The notes under the pieces are model-generated. The model made no database searches and was not told the origin of the DNA. It saw only the letters and a program-made list of their open reading frames with translations. DNA of 64,000 nucleotides from contig NZ_CP027433.1 in NCBI RefSeq assembly GCF_002993285.1, positions 620,001-684,000 on the forward strand. The letters run 5' to 3'. The position numbers and the translations under genes are program-made. How positions within the stretch are numbered: position 1 is the stretch's first letter; the number at the start of each line of letters is the position of its first letter. Origin of the DNA: Gordonia iterans (lineage in GTDB: Bacteria > Actinomycetota > Actinomycetes > Mycobacteriales > Mycobacteriaceae). Positions 9,128-18,114 of the stretch are shown here, piece after piece.

Positions 9128-9140
9128 TAGCGTCTGCCGC
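9128..9140 (+). promoter_or_regulatory. Leaderless promoter of the four-TM protein gene
   Basis: TAGCGT (9128-9133) is followed by 7 nt and ATG 9141; no Shine-Dalgarno. Confidence 0.5.
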
Positions 9141-9662
9141 ATGATCGAGCAGCCCCCGCCGCGGCCGAACGCGGTCGGCGCCGCGCTCACGCGGCCAGAC
9201 TCGCTCCGCAACGCCGTCTGGCTCATGTACCTGGGCGCGGTGCTGCAGGTGGCCTTCGGGGTCGCCTTCTTCATGATCGTCGGCGGACTGGGCGACGATG
9301 ACGCGGTACGCGCCGAGTTCGCGCGCCGCGCCGGCGACGACGCGCAAGCTCTGGTCGACAACGCGGTCACCGCCTGGCGGATCGGTATCGGGGCCGGAAC
9401 CCTGCTGCTGACCGCGCTGTGGCTGCTGTTGGCCTGGGCCAACGGGCAGGGTCGCGCCTGGGGACGTGTCGCCGCGACCCTGACGGGAATCGCCGCCATA
9501 GCCCTGTCGGTCTTCGTTCTTCTCAACGGCTTCAACGCCGTCGTTCTCATCACGCTGCTGCTCGCCGTGACGATTCTGTACTTTCTCTACCGGCCCGACG
9601 CGACGGAGTTCTACGACGCCGTCGCGGCGAGGCACACCGGAACGGGGCCGCCGGTCGCCTGA
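9141..9662 (+). CDS. Small four-helix membrane protein
   Basis: 173 residues, function unknown. Four hydrophobic helices are visible: about 24-50, 80-100, 108-130 and 133-150 (AVVLITLLLAVTILYFLYRP), with short loops and a polar C-terminus. The region between helices 1 and 2 (GDDDAVRAEFARRAGDDAQA) is hydrophilic and acidic. No enzymatic motif is seen. The start is fixed by the leaderless -10. It lies between whiB4 and the convergent ArsA pair, so it is probably its own transcription unit. Confidence 0.7.
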   Translation: MIEQPPPRPNAVGAALTRPDSLRNAVWLMYLGAVLQVAFGVAFFMIVGGLGDDDAVRAEFARRAGDDAQALVDNAVTAWRIGIGAGTLLLTALWLLLAWANGQGRAWGRVAATLTGIAAIALSVFVLLNGFNAVVLITLLLAVTILYFLYRPDATEFYDAVAARHTGTGPPVA

Positions 9663-9689
9663 CGCTCGGGCCCCGACCGCAGGCCGGGT

Positions 9690-10796
9690 TCAGCCGGGCT
9701 GGGTGATCTGGTCGGCCACGGCGCGCAGCGCAGCCGCATCCGCCACCTCGAAGGGCAGCGCCGGTACATGCACGGTGGCGACGCTCGGATTGGCGGAGGT
9801 GAAGCGTTCCATCAGGTGCGCCTCGCGGCGAGCCGTCTTCGCACGGTCGACGTGGACCGCGAGGACTCCGCGGGTGAGGTCGTCGGACACGTGTTCCAGC
9901 GCGGTCTCCGCCGACGGGATGGAGATCGACGTGAGATCGGGATGCGTCCGGTTGACGATCAGGCCGCACAGCGGCATCGAGTCGTGGGCCAGACGGTTGA
10001 CGAAGAAGCTGGCCTCGCGCAGGGCATCCGGCTCGGGCGCGGCGACGACGACGAAGTTGGTGCCCGGCCGTTTGAGCATCGCGTACGTCCGGTCGGCTCG
10101 TTCGGAGAAGCCGCCGAACATCGAGTCCAGCGACTGAACGAAGGTGGCGACGTCGCGCAGAATGTCTGCGCCGATGATGGTCGCGATGCCTCGCATGGCC
10201 ATGCTCATCGCCCCGGTCAGGACTCGGCCGACGCCGCGACCGCCGCCGATCAGCATCTTCATCAGGCGGCCGGACAGGAACGAGCCGAGCCGTTGCGGCG
10301 CGTCCAGGAAGTCCAGGGCGTTCCGTGACGGCGGGGTGTCGACGACGATCAGGTCCCACCGGTTCTGATCCAGCAGGCGCCCGAGCTTCTCCATCGCCAT
10401 GTACTCCTGCGTGCCGGAGAACGACGACGCCACCGTCTGATAGAAGGCGTTGTTCATGATCGCCTCGGCGCGCTCGGGCGTGGAATGCTCGATCACCATG
10501 TCGTCGAAGGTCCGGCGCATGTCGAGCATCATCGCGTCGAGCGTGCCGCTCTCATGCCCCTCGAGCGGGGTGATCGGTACCGGCTGCGGCTCGTTGGTCA
10601 GCTCGCTCATCCCCAGCGACTGGGCCAGCCGGCGCGCCGGGTCGATGGTCAGCACGGCGACGGTGCGTCCGCGTTCGGCGGCGTAGAGAGCCATCGCGGC
10701 GGCGGTGGTCGTCTTGCCGACGCCGCCCGATCCGCAGCAGATCACCACGCGGGTGGCGGGGTCGAGCAGCGTCGCCCCCATCTTCAGCACGCTCAT
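9690..10796 (-). CDS. ArsA-type ATPase, second of a pair (Rv3680-like)
   Basis: 368 residues, SIMIBI-class P-loop ATPase. The deviant Walker [16 protein letters not shown] is near residue 20, the switch II segment is [13 protein letters not shown], and Walker-type turns follow. Arsenite-binding cysteines of classical ArsA are not obvious, and no ArsB pump is nearby, so arsenite export is unlikely. Mycobacterial homologues are annotated as anion-transporting ATPases and have been linked to glycerol tolerance. The start ATG 10796 overlaps the stop of the first ATPase by 1 nt (TGATG), so the two are translationally coupled and probably form a heterodimer. Confidence 0.88.
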   Translation of the reverse strand: MSVLKMGATLLDPATRVVICCGSGGVGKTTTAAAMALYAAERGRTVAVLTIDPARRLAQSLGMSELTNEPQPVPITPLEGHESGTLDAMMLDMRRTFDDMVIEHSTPERAEAIMNNAFYQTVASSFSGTQEYMAMEKLGRLLDQNRWDLIVVDTPPSRNALDFLDAPQRLGSFLSGRLMKMLIGGGRGVGRVLTGAMSMAMRGIATIIGADILRDVATFVQSLDSMFGGFSERADRTYAMLKRPGTNFVVVAAPEPDALREASFFVNRLAHDSMPLCGLIVNRTHPDLTSISIPSAETALEHVSDDLTRGVLAVHVDRAKTARREAHLMERFTSANPSVATVHVPALPFEVADAAALRAVADQITQPG

Positions 10797-11812
10797 CAGA
10801 CGCCGGCCTCCTTCATTGTGCGGGCGAGTTGGTAGAGCGCTCCGAGATCGACGCTGTCGTCGATCTCCGGGAGGTCGATCCGGGGCACGTGGACCTCGTC
10901 CAGATCGGCCTGCGCCACCTGCTGCGCCTGCAGGCGGACCGCGTAGTCGACGGTTTCGGCCACCAGGCCGGCCAGATCGTCGTCGGACACCTGGAGTCCG
11001 GCCTCGGTCAGTGCCCGGCGGACGGCGTCGGCGTCGACGTGCCCCTCGGCGATCGCGTCGAGGTGGTCGTCGGGCAGATACTGCGGGCGCACCCGGTTCA
11101 CGAAGATCGCGCCCATGTGCAGGTCTTTCGCGGTGAGTTCGTCGACGGCCTCGATGGTCTCCTGGATCGGCATGGCCTCCAGGAGCGTGCACAGGTGGAC
11201 CGCGGTCTCCGGCGAGTGCAGCAGGCGCACCACACCCTCGCTCTGACTGCGGATGGGGCCGGTCTTGGCCAGGTCGCGCATGGCGGAGGTGACGTCCAGG
11301 AAGTTGCCGATACGGCCGGTCGGCGGCGAATCGACGACGATCACGTCGTAGAGAAGCTCGCCCGACTTGTCGGTGGCGATCACGCGCTCCTTGATCTTGC
11401 CGGTGATCACCACGTCCCGGAGGCCGGGGGCGACCGTGGTGACGAAGTCGATCGCGCCGACCTTCTTGATCGCCCGCCCGGCGAAGCCGAGGTTGTAGAA
11501 CATGTCCAGGTACTCCAGCAGCGCGTGCTCGATGTCGATGGCGAGCGCCCAGACACCGCCGTCGCCTTCGGCCGCGGCGACCTGATGATCCGTCGGCGGC
11601 AGCGGCGGGACGTCGAAGAGCTGAGCGATACCCTGTCGCCCCTCGACCTCGACCAGGAGTACCTTTTTGCCCTCGCTCGCGAAGGCGATCGCCAGCGCCG
11701 CGGCGACGGTGGTCTTGCCGGTGCCGCCCTTGCCGGACACGAAGTGGAGCCGAGCCGAACGCGCATGCGCGGGCCAACCGTCTCCTTGCTGGGTCAACGC
11801 GTCAGTCGTCAC
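10796..11812 (-). CDS. ArsA-type ATPase, first of a pair (Rv3679-like)
   Basis: 338 residues from the GTG at 11812. The deviant Walker A is [15 protein letters not shown] near residue 26, switch II is [13 protein letters not shown], and the block [17 protein letters not shown] is conserved in this family. An in-frame ATG at 11854 exists, but TAAGGT lies exactly 7 nt before the GTG, which argues for the shorter leaderless form. It is co-transcribed with the second ATPase. The pair probably acts as a heteromeric ATPase at the membrane; the client is unknown. It is divergent from the DUF4177 gene across only 59 bp. Confidence 0.85.
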   Translation of the reverse strand: MTTDALTQQGDGWPAHARSARLHFVSGKGGTGKTTVAAALAIAFASEGKKVLLVEVEGRQGIAQLFDVPPLPPTDHQVAAAEGDGGVWALAIDIEHALLEYLDMFYNLGFAGRAIKKVGAIDFVTTVAPGLRDVVITGKIKERVIATDKSGELLYDVIVVDSPPTGRIGNFLDVTSAMRDLAKTGPIRSQSEGVVRLLHSPETAVHLCTLLEAMPIQETIEAVDELTAKDLHMGAIFVNRVRPQYLPDDHLDAIAEGHVDADAVRRALTEAGLQVSDDDLAGLVAETVDYAVRLQAQQVAQADLDEVHVPRIDLPEIDDSVDLGALYQLARTMKEAGV

Positions 11813-11825
11813 GGGCTTCACCTTA
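11813..11825 (-). promoter_or_regulatory. Leaderless promoter of the ArsA pair
   Basis: GATAAGGT on the minus strand (TAAGGT 11825-11820), then 7 nt, then GTG 11812. It mirrors the promoter of the divergent gene. Confidence 0.6.
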
Positions 11826-11858
11826 TCCACCGGCCTGTCCGGCGTGAGAATCAACCGA

Positions 11859-11871
11859 TAAGGTTGGCATC
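11859..11871 (+). promoter_or_regulatory. Leaderless promoter of the DUF4177 gene
   Basis: GATAAGGT (TAAGGT 11859-11864), then 7 nt, then ATG 11872. The octamer and spacing are identical to those of the divergent ArsA promoter. Confidence 0.6.
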
Positions 11872-12036
11872 ATGAGTGAACTCACCACCTGGGAATACGC
11901 GACCATTCCGCTGCTGACGCACGCGACCAAGGACATTCTGGACACCTGGGGCTCGGACGGTTGGGAACTGGTCAGCGTTCTCCCCGGGCCCACCGGCGAG
12001 CAGCACGTCGCTTACCTCAAGCGGCCCACCAACTGA
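11872..12036 (+). CDS. DUF4177 small protein (Rv3678A-like)
   Basis: 54 residues. It begins MSELTTWEYATIPLLTH, contains WGSDGWELVSVLPGP and ends AYLKRPTN. The WExATxPL and GWELVSV blocks are typical of DUF4177, a small beta-rich domain of unknown function. It is preceded by a leaderless -10 and followed after 2 bp by the RidA-like gene, so it leads a three-gene unit DUF4177-RidA-hydrolase. Conservation of this position in mycobacteria supports it as a real gene. Confidence 0.85.
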   Translation: MSELTTWEYATIPLLTHATKDILDTWGSDGWELVSVLPGPTGEQHVAYLKRPTN

Positions 12037-12038
12037 TC

Positions 12039-12548
12039 ATGACCGGAATCGACAACACCGGGTCCGGCCGCCCCTGGAGCGCGCGGCTCGCCGAACTCGG
12101 CGTCACGCTGCCGGCCGTCGTCGCACCGGTCGGCAGCTACACCCCGGCGCTGCAGGCCGGCGGATTCGTCTACACCTCGGGACAGCTGCCCGTGGTCGAC
12201 GGCGAACTGACGTTGCGCGGCAAGGTGTCCGAGGGCGCCGAAGGCATCGTGACGCCGGCCCAGGCGCAGGCCGCGGCCCGGCAGTGTGCGCTGAACGCTC
12301 TTGCGGCCGTGCACGATCTGGTCGGCATCGACGCGGTCGAGCGCGTGGTGAAGGTGGTCGGCTTCGTCGCCTCGGCACCCGGGTTCACCGGCCAGCCCGG
12401 CGTCCTCAACGGCGCCTCCGACCTGATCGGCGAGATCTTCGGCGGAGCCGGCGTGCATGTGCGGTCCGCGGTCGGCGTGGCCGAACTGCCGCTCGGCGCG
12501 CCCGTCGAGGTGGAGCTGATCGTGCAGCTCACGGCCGGAGACCGCTGA
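12039..12548 (+). CDS. RidA/YjgF-like protein (Rv3678c-like)
   Basis: 169 residues. RidA proteins hydrolyse reactive enamine/imine intermediates from PLP enzymes. Visible features are FVYTSGQLPVVDG, the central ARQCALNALAAVHDLVG helix and the C-terminal SAVGVAELPLGAPVEVEL. The usual RidA arginine region aligns with VHVRSAVGV, where Arg is followed by SAV. It starts 2 bp after DUF4177 and is separated by 3 bp from the metallo-hydrolase. The longer, divergent subfamily may have a specialised substrate. Confidence 0.85.
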   Translation: MTGIDNTGSGRPWSARLAELGVTLPAVVAPVGSYTPALQAGGFVYTSGQLPVVDGELTLRGKVSEGAEGIVTPAQAQAAARQCALNALAAVHDLVGIDAVERVVKVVGFVASAPGFTGQPGVLNGASDLIGEIFGGAGVHVRSAVGVAELPLGAPVEVELIVQLTAGDR

Positions 12549-12551
12549 GCC

Positions 12552-13367
12552 ATGGCCGGGGACCCGAGCGCGCACCCCGCCTACGGGCGGGTGCGGCCGG
12601 TCACCGAGTTCGCCTCGGTGCTGCTGCGCGACAATCCCGGACTGATGGAGCTGGACGGGACCAACACGTGGATCCTCCGCGCCCCGGACAGTCCCACCGC
12701 GGTGGTGGTCGATCCCGGACCGCCGCGGTCCAAGCGCCACGTGCGCGCGGTGGCCGAGGCCGCGGGTGAGGTGGAGCTGACGCTCATCACCCACCGGCAT
12801 TTCGACCACACCGGCGCCATCAAGCGCATGCGCAAGGACACCGGTTCCGTGCACCGCGCGTACGCCGAGCAGTTCAGCCACGGTGGACCACGACTCACCG
12901 ACCGCGAGGTGATCGAGGCGGCCGGTCTGCGCATCACCGCGCTGCACACCCCCGGACACACCGCCGACTCGATGAGCTTCCTGGTGGAGTGGGAGGACCA
13001 GCGGGCCGTGCTCACCGGAGACACCATCCTGGGGCACGGCACCACGGTGCTCGATCCGGCGGACGGTAGTCTCGGCGACTATTTCAACTCGCTGAACAGG
13101 CTGATCGTCGACGCCGCCGACGCGACGCTGCTGCCCGGACACGGCCGCGACCATCCGCGGCTGGAGCCGATCGCCCGGCACTACAAGGCGCACCGCGAGG
13201 GACGTCTCGACCAGATCCGGCAGGCACTGGACGACCTGAAACTGACTGCGCACGAGGCCAAGCCGATGAAGGTGGTCCGCAGGGTCTACTCCGACGTCGA
13301 TCGCAAGCTCTGGCCGGCCGCGCGGATGAGCGTCAAGACCCAGTTGGAGTACCTGCGCGCGCTGTGA
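12552..13367 (+). CDS. Metallo-beta-lactamase fold hydrolase (Rv3677c-like)
   Basis: 271 residues. The metal-binding motif THRHFDHTG (HxHxDH) is followed by HTPGHTADS, LTGDTILGHG and LLPGHGRDH, placing it with the LACTB2/glyoxalase II-like branch. C-terminal helices (about 215-271) match the LACTB2 extension associated with RNA or thioester hydrolysis. The substrate is unknown. It is third in the DUF4177-RidA operon and convergent with crp; a strong hairpin separates them. Confidence 0.85.
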   Translation: MAGDPSAHPAYGRVRPVTEFASVLLRDNPGLMELDGTNTWILRAPDSPTAVVVDPGPPRSKRHVRAVAEAAGEVELTLITHRHFDHTGAIKRMRKDTGSVHRAYAEQFSHGGPRLTDREVIEAAGLRITALHTPGHTADSMSFLVEWEDQRAVLTGDTILGHGTTVLDPADGSLGDYFNSLNRLIVDAADATLLPGHGRDHPRLEPIARHYKAHREGRLDQIRQALDDLKLTAHEAKPMKVVRRVYSDVDRKLWPAARMSVKTQLEYLRAL

Positions 13368-13385
13368 CGGAAACCCGTCGAGGAC

Positions 13386-13429
13386 CGATCCGGCGAGCGG
13401 GGGTGGACCTCGATCGTCTCGCCGGATCG
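13386..13429. terminator. Bidirectional hairpin between the hydrolase and crp
   Basis: CGATCCGGCGAG (13386-13397) and CTCGCCGGATCG (13418-13429) form a perfect 12-bp stem with a 20-nt loop. It is midway between two convergent genes. Confidence 0.6.
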
Positions 13430-13439
13430 ATCAGCGGGG

Positions 13440-14114
13440 TCAGCGCGCCCGGCGGGCCAGACGCTCCGAATCGGCGATCAGCACGCTCTTGCCTTCCAGG
13501 CGCAGCCAACCGCGCTGGGCGAAGTCGGCGAGGGCCTTGTTCACGGTCTCTCGAGAGGCGCCCACCAACTGGGCGATCTCTTCCTGAGTCAGATCGTGGG
13601 TCACGCGGAGGGCGCCGCCCTCCTGGGTGCCGAAGCGCTGAGCGAGCTGCAGGAGCTGCTTGGCGACGCGGCCCGGCACATCGGTGAAGATCAGGTCGGC
13701 GAGGTTGTTGTTGGTTCGGCGCAGCCGGCGGGCGAGCACCCGCAGCAGCTGCTCGGCGATCTCCGGACGGTCCTTGATCCACTTGCGCAGCGCGTCGCGG
13801 TCCATGGTCGCGGCCCGGACCTCGGTGACGGTGGTGGCCGACGACGTACGCGGACCCGGGTCGAAGATGGAGAGCTCGCCGAACATGTCCGACGGTCCCA
13901 TGATGGTCAGCAGGTTCTCCCGGCCGTCCGGCGAGCGCCGGCCGAGCTTCACCTTGCCGGAGAGGATGATGTAGAGGCGATCGCCCGGTTCGCCCTCGTG
14001 GAAGATCACGTGGCCGCGAGGGTACTCGACCTCGGTCAGTTCGGAGGCCAGCGCCGCAACCGCGGCAGGCTCGACCCCCTGGAAGATGCCCGCCCGGGCA
14101 AGAATGTCGTCCAC
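13440..14114 (-). CDS. crp: Crp, cAMP-responsive transcription regulator
   Basis: 224 residues, the same length as the M. tuberculosis protein. The cyclic-nucleotide-binding domain covers about 20-120, with the phosphate-binding cassette [20 protein letters not shown] long C helix ([21 protein letters not shown]) dimerises. The winged helix-turn-helix follows, with [20 protein letters not shown]. The start is GTG 14114, chosen by the [14 protein letters not shown]-terminus and GAAAGG upstream; the longer ORF reading is spurious. It should bind TGTGA-N6-TCACA sites, of which three good matches occur in this window. Confidence 0.95.
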   Translation of the reverse strand: MDDILARAGIFQGVEPAAVAALASELTEVEYPRGHVIFHEGEPGDRLYIILSGKVKLGRRSPDGRENLLTIMGPSDMFGELSIFDPGPRTSSATTVTEVRAATMDRDALRKWIKDRPEIAEQLLRVLARRLRRTNNNLADLIFTDVPGRVAKQLLQLAQRFGTQEGGALRVTHDLTQEEIAQLVGASRETVNKALADFAQRGWLRLEGKSVLIADSERLARRAR

Positions 14115-14248
14115 CAAAGAACCTTTCTCGTTCTCGTCGCCGCAAACGCGCGCGTGATCCACGCTACTCGAAGAGAAAGTGTAAATGTTGGGAGTGTCAC
14201 GCGTGCGCGTGACCGGGCTATTCGGTCTCAGTACCGCAGACCGCGCCG

Positions 14249-14494
14249 CTACGAGGCCCGGTCTGCCTGCTCGTCGTCGTACTTCTCGCTGCGCCGGTTG
14301 CGGAGCTCGTCCAGCGCTGCCGGCAGTCCGGACTTGGCGAGGTTGCTGACGTCCGTGTCGTCGGCGGCCTCCAGGAACTCGTCGACCTGCTCGCCGCCGA
14401 CCGACAGCCGGTCCAGGCGGGTCTGCACCTTCTCCATGGCGAGGGCGAACGCCATCAGCACGAACGGGAAGACGATCACGAGCAGACCTTGCAT
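14249..14494 (-). CDS. Small membrane protein (Rv3675-like)
   Basis: 81 residues: one N-terminal TM helix ([20 protein letters not shown]), then a charged cytoplasmic region with possible amphipathic helices ([40 protein letters not shown]). Function unknown. Its location between crp and nth is conserved in mycobacteria. It is divergent from nth across 119 bp. Confidence 0.75.
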   Translation of the reverse strand: MQGLLVIVFPFVLMAFALAMEKVQTRLDRLSVGGEQVDEFLEAADDTDVSNLAKSGLPAALDELRNRRSEKYDDEQADRAS

Positions 14495-14599
14495 GGCTCC
14501 CAGTAAACACAGCACCCGCCGGGTGGCGAAACCGAGCGGGCCGTCGTCACCGACTTGTGACCATGTCGCTGCGACGGGAACCGGACTCCGGCGCATCGG

Positions 14600-14613
14600 T
14601 AACCTGGATCGTT
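14600..14613 (+). promoter_or_regulatory. Leaderless promoter of the nth-marP operon
   Basis: TAACCT (14600-14605) lies 8 nt before GTG 14614; no Shine-Dalgarno. The same hexamer serves dcd. Confidence 0.5.
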
Positions 14614-15381
14614 GTGAAGCAAGGGCAGTCCGGTCACGGCCAGCGGGCCCCACGGGAACAGACGCACCTGGGGCTGGTCCGTCGTGCACGCCGGATGAAT
14701 CGGGCGCTGCAGGCGGAGTTCCCCGAGGTCTACTGCGAACTCGACTTCACCACGCCGCTGGAGCTGTCGGTCGCCACGATCCTGTCCGCGCAGTGCACGG
14801 ACGTCCGGGTCAATCAGGTCACGCCCGCGCTGTTCGCCAAATACCGCACCGCCCACGACTACGCGAGCGCCGACCGGACCGAGCTGGAGGAGATGATCCG
14901 CAGCACGGGCTTCTACCGGAACAAGGCCAACTCGATCATCGGCCTCGGTCAGGCGCTGGTGGAAAGGTACGACGGCGAGGTGCCCCGCAGGCTCGAAGAC
15001 CTGGTGACGCTGCCGGGCTTCGGTCGCAAGACGGCGAACGTGGTGCTCGGCAATGCCTTCGGGGTGCCTGGCCTCACGGTCGACACGCACTTCGGCCGTC
15101 TGGTGCGCCGCTGGGGATGGACCCGGGAGGAGGACCCGGTCAGAGTGGAGCGGGCCGTGGCCGACCTCTTTCCGCGGCGCGAGTACACCGACCTGTCGCA
15201 CCGGATCATCTTCCACGGCCGACGGATCTGTCACTCGCGGCGCCCAGCATGCGGAGTGTGCACGCTGGCGCGCGACTGCCCGTCGTACGGCCTCGGCCCC
15301 ACCGACGTGGCCGAGGCGGCCGCACTGGTGAAGGGGCCGGAGACCGAGCATCTGCTGGCCCTGGCCGGGGTCGAGTCGTGA
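14614..15381 (+). CDS. nth: Endonuclease III (DNA glycosylase/AP lyase)
   Basis: 255 residues from GTG 14614; an in-frame ATG lies at 14557. It removes oxidised pyrimidines and nicks the abasic site. The helix-hairpin-helix [14 protein letters not shown] carries the Schiff-base Lys139. The catalytic Asp157 is in TVDTHFGR. The 4Fe-4S cluster motif C-x6-C-x2-C-x5-C is complete (Cys206, 213, 216, 222). First gene of a four-gene operon; its stop overlaps the next start by 4 nt (GTGA). The GTG is preferred because a -10 box sits 8 nt upstream. Confidence 0.95.
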   Translation: MKQGQSGHGQRAPREQTHLGLVRRARRMNRALQAEFPEVYCELDFTTPLELSVATILSAQCTDVRVNQVTPALFAKYRTAHDYASADRTELEEMIRSTGFYRNKANSIIGLGQALVERYDGEVPRRLEDLVTLPGFGRKTANVVLGNAFGVPGLTVDTHFGRLVRRWGWTREEDPVRVERAVADLFPRREYTDLSHRIIFHGRRICHSRRPACGVCTLARDCPSYGLGPTDVAEAAALVKGPETEHLLALAGVES

Positions 15382-16058
15382 AGAAGGTCCTGTCCTCGCC
15401 GTCGGCCAAGGCGATGATCGCGTTCGTGATCGTGATGGCGGCGCTCATCTTCGCGCTGTGGCCCCGGGGCGGCGGCGCGCCCGAGACTGGCGACTCCGCG
15501 GCCACGTCGTCGGCGCGGGGCGTGACCGACGAGGATGTTCCCGCGAGCATGCTCGCGCAGGCCCGCGCGGACGCGGCGCTGGTCCCGTGCCCGCAGAGCT
15601 CGGCGCCGGTGCCCGGCGGAGCCGCGCTGCGCGGGGTGTCCGCGCTGTGCCTCGCCGACGGCCGGCCGATCGATCTCGGTGCGGCGACCGCGGGCCGACC
15701 CGTGGTGGTCAACATGTGGGCGGTGTGGTGTCTGCCCTGCCGTCGCGAACTGCCGTTGTTCGACGAACTGCACTCGCGGGCCGGCGACCGGGTCGACGTG
15801 CTCGCCGTGCACGCGCGCGACGGCGGCAACAAGCCGTACGCGATTCTTCAGTTCCTGAAGGAAGTCGGCGTCCACCTGCCGACGGTGGCCGACACCGACG
15901 GCTCGGTCGCCGCCGCGCTGAAAGCGCCGCGGGTGTACCCGTCGACCATCCTGATCCGCGCCGACGGCACTGTGGCCGCCGTCCTGCCACGGGTCTTCAA
16001 CTCGTACGACGACCTGGCCGGCGTGGTGCACAAGGAACTGGGAGTGGATGTCTCGTGA
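15378..16058 (+). CDS. Membrane-anchored TlpA-like thioredoxin (Rv3673c-like)
   Basis: 226 residues. An uncleaved N-terminal TM helix (about 12-28) is followed by an Ala/Thr-rich linker and a thioredoxin fold outside the membrane. The active site is WCLPC (Cys118, Cys121) after VVVNMWAV, and the cis-Pro loop is VYPSTILI. A further Cys pair (Cys71 in VPCPQ, Cys91 in ALCLAD) could form a structural disulfide. It probably reduces or oxidises extracytoplasmic disulfides. The GTG start overlaps nth by 4 nt. Its operon partner MarP has a conserved disulfide, so MarP is a plausible client (inference). Confidence 0.88.
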   Translation: MKKVLSSPSAKAMIAFVIVMAALIFALWPRGGGAPETGDSAATSSARGVTDEDVPASMLAQARADAALVPCPQSSAPVPGGAALRGVSALCLADGRPIDLGAATAGRPVVVNMWAVWCLPCRRELPLFDELHSRAGDRVDVLAVHARDGGNKPYAILQFLKEVGVHLPTVADTDGSVAAALKAPRVYPSTILIRADGTVAAVLPRVFNSYDDLAGVVHKELGVDVS

Positions 16059-16843
16059 AACGTGAACCGGTCCCGGTCGGCGCGCTGGTCGACCGCTGCG
16101 AGATCCCGCCGTGGCTCCGGGCGGTCACCGACGATCCGGGTGCGGTGAACGAGGCCGTGCTCCGCCGGGGCGGGGACCGTGCCCGGTGGGCTGCCGCCTT
16201 CCGGGCCCAGCGCGCCGCTGCGGTGCTGGTGCTTTTCGGCGGCGCGTTCGACGCGGCGCCGGACCATCCGGGCGGTCTGCCTGCAGACGCCGACATCCTG
16301 CTCACCGAACGCGCCGCGGGGATGCGGACGCACGGCGGGCAGATCGCGTTTCCCGGCGGGAGCCGTGACCCGGGCGACGACTATCCGGTGGGGACCGCCA
16401 TGCGTGAGGCGCGAGAGGAGACCGGTCTGCGCGGCGACGGTGTGCGGCTGCTCGCGAACCTGCCGGCGTTCCCGGTGCCGTCGGGTTTCGAGGTGACACC
16501 GGTGATCGGCCACGAGCCGGTGCCCAGTGCGGTCGGCGTGGTCGACGAGGGCGAGACGGCCCGCGTGGTCCGGGTGAATCTGCGGGAGCTGCTGGAGCCG
16601 GGCAACCGGTTCCAGGTCCGTCGTGCCGTCTCCGGCATCACCGCGTACAAGGGACCCGCGTTCCTGTACGACGGGATGCTGGTGTGGGGCTTCACCGGCG
16701 GTCTGCTGGCCGCGATCAGCCAGACCGCGGGCTGGGACGTGCCGTGGGACACCGACGACGTGCGCCCGCTGGAGCAGATGATCGCCGAGACCGGCGGTCG
16801 GCAGGTCTCCGGGTTTCCGGCTGACGAGGCCGGGCGCGGATGA
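16055..16843 (+). CDS. NUDIX hydrolase, CoA-pyrophosphatase type (Rv3672c-like)
   Basis: 262 residues. The block LLTERAAGMRTHGGQIAFPG (83-101) is the UPF0035 signature of CoA pyrophosphatases such as NudL. The NUDIX box (about 101-125) ends REAREETGL. These enzymes cleave CoA or other nucleotides to phosphopantetheine and AMP. The GTG start overlaps the preceding stop by 4 nt, and the stop overlaps marP by 4 nt. Confidence 0.85.
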   Translation: MKREPVPVGALVDRCEIPPWLRAVTDDPGAVNEAVLRRGGDRARWAAAFRAQRAAAVLVLFGGAFDAAPDHPGGLPADADILLTERAAGMRTHGGQIAFPGGSRDPGDDYPVGTAMREAREETGLRGDGVRLLANLPAFPVPSGFEVTPVIGHEPVPSAVGVVDEGETARVVRVNLRELLEPGNRFQVRRAVSGITAYKGPAFLYDGMLVWGFTGGLLAAISQTAGWDVPWDTDDVRPLEQMIAETGGRQVSGFPADEAGRG

Positions 16844-18042
16844 GCGGTTCGGTCTGGGTCGACGTCCTGATTCTGGCCGTCGCCGTGCTGGCGGCGGCCA
16901 GCGGTTACCGGCAGGGGGCGGCGGCGTCGGCGATGGCGTTCATCGGCGTCGTGATCGGCGTGGTCGCCGGGATCCTGCTGGTGCCGCACGTGGTGAAGCA
17001 GATCGACGATCCGCGCCTGCGCGTGCTGGTCGCGCTGCTGCTGCTGGTCGCGCTGGTGGTGATCGGCGAGGTCTCGGGCATGGTCGTGGGGCGCGCGGCG
17101 CGCAGCGGCCTGCATTCGTTGAGGCTGCGCCGTGTGGACAGCTGGATCGGTTCGGGGTTTCAGTTCGTCGCCATCCTGATCGCCGCCTGGCTGCTCGCGA
17201 TCCCGATCCGCGGCGCCTCCCAGCCCAAGCTCGCCGAGGCCGTGGACGGCTCGCGGGTGATCGGGGCGGTCGACCGGGTGGCGCCGCAATGGATGCGCGA
17301 CCTGCCCGGCGACTTCACCGCCTTGCTCGACAGTTCGGGCCTGAAGCAGGTGATCAGCCCGTTCGGTGAGGCGCAGGTGGCGCAGGTCGACCCGCCCGAC
17401 CGGCAGCTCGACACCGCCGCGGTGGTGAACCGGGTCCGCCCGAGCGTGCTGAAGATCTACGCGCAGGCGCCGAATTGTGGGCAGTCGCTGGAGGGTTCGG
17501 GGTTCGTCTTCGCCCCCGAACGCGTGATGACCAACGCCCACGTGGTGGCCGGCGCGAACGAGGTGTCGATCCAGACGCCGAACGGAACGCGGTACGACTC
17601 CACCGTCGTCTGGTACAACTCGCGCAGCGACGTCGCGGTGCTCGACGTTCCCGGGCTGCGTGCGCGTCCGCTGGAGTTCGCGACCGGTGCGGCGCAGACC
17701 GGCGACGACGCGATCATCCTCGGTTATCCCGGCGACGGACCGTTCACGGTGACGCCCGCCCGGATCCGGAACACGGTCAATCTGGTGGGCCCGGACATCT
17801 ATCAGAGCCCGGAGAAGGTGCGGCGTCAGGTGTACACGGTGCGCGGCACGGTGCGGTCGGGCAATTCAGGAGGGCCGATGATCGACCCCGACGGCAAGGT
17901 GCTCGGCGTGGTCTTCGGCGCCTCCGAAGACGTCGCCGACGACACCGGCTTCGTGCTCACCGCCCGGCAGGTCGAGAGCGACGTCGCCGCATCCGAGCAG
18001 CGGACCCGGCGGGTCAGCACGTCCAACTGCGTGGCCCGCTGA
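16840..18042 (+). CDS. marP: MarP, membrane serine protease of acid resistance
   Basis: 400 residues. Four N-terminal TM helices (about 6-22, 30-50, 60-84, 104-124) form a CvpA-like domain. A periplasmic trypsin-like protease follows, with His234 (TNAHVV), Asp264 (SRSDVAVL) and Ser343 (GNSGGP). Cys213 (APNCGQ) and Cys397 (SNCVAR) match the disulfide that stabilises mycobacterial MarP. In M. tuberculosis it is needed for pH homeostasis and cleaves the peptidoglycan hydrolase RipA. It is the last gene of the operon, after nth, a thioredoxin-like protein and NUDIX, suggesting joint expression under acid or oxidative stress. Confidence 0.92.
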   Translation: MSGSVWVDVLILAVAVLAAASGYRQGAAASAMAFIGVVIGVVAGILLVPHVVKQIDDPRLRVLVALLLLVALVVIGEVSGMVVGRAARSGLHSLRLRRVDSWIGSGFQFVAILIAAWLLAIPIRGASQPKLAEAVDGSRVIGAVDRVAPQWMRDLPGDFTALLDSSGLKQVISPFGEAQVAQVDPPDRQLDTAAVVNRVRPSVLKIYAQAPNCGQSLEGSGFVFAPERVMTNAHVVAGANEVSIQTPNGTRYDSTVVWYNSRSDVAVLDVPGLRARPLEFATGAAQTGDDAIILGYPGDGPFTVTPARIRNTVNLVGPDIYQSPEKVRRQVYTVRGTVRSGNSGGPMIDPDGKVLGVVFGASEDVADDTGFVLTARQVESDVAASEQRTRRVSTSNCVAR

Positions 18043-18114
18043 ACCGTCCCGGCTGCGCCGGCCCGATCTGACCGGCGGGGCCGAGCCGGGCGTCCGCGGT
18101 GCGGCACGCCGCGT

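Noticed and set aside
9690..11812. Arsenic-resistance locus
   Set aside because: The ATPases are ArsA-like only in fold. No ArsB, ArsC, ArsR or Cys-triad is seen, and the mycobacterial homologues are not arsenic genes.
14115..14510. N-terminal extension of the crp ORF
   Set aside because: The conserved Crp N-terminus begins at GTG 14114, and the extension overlaps the Rv3675-like gene.
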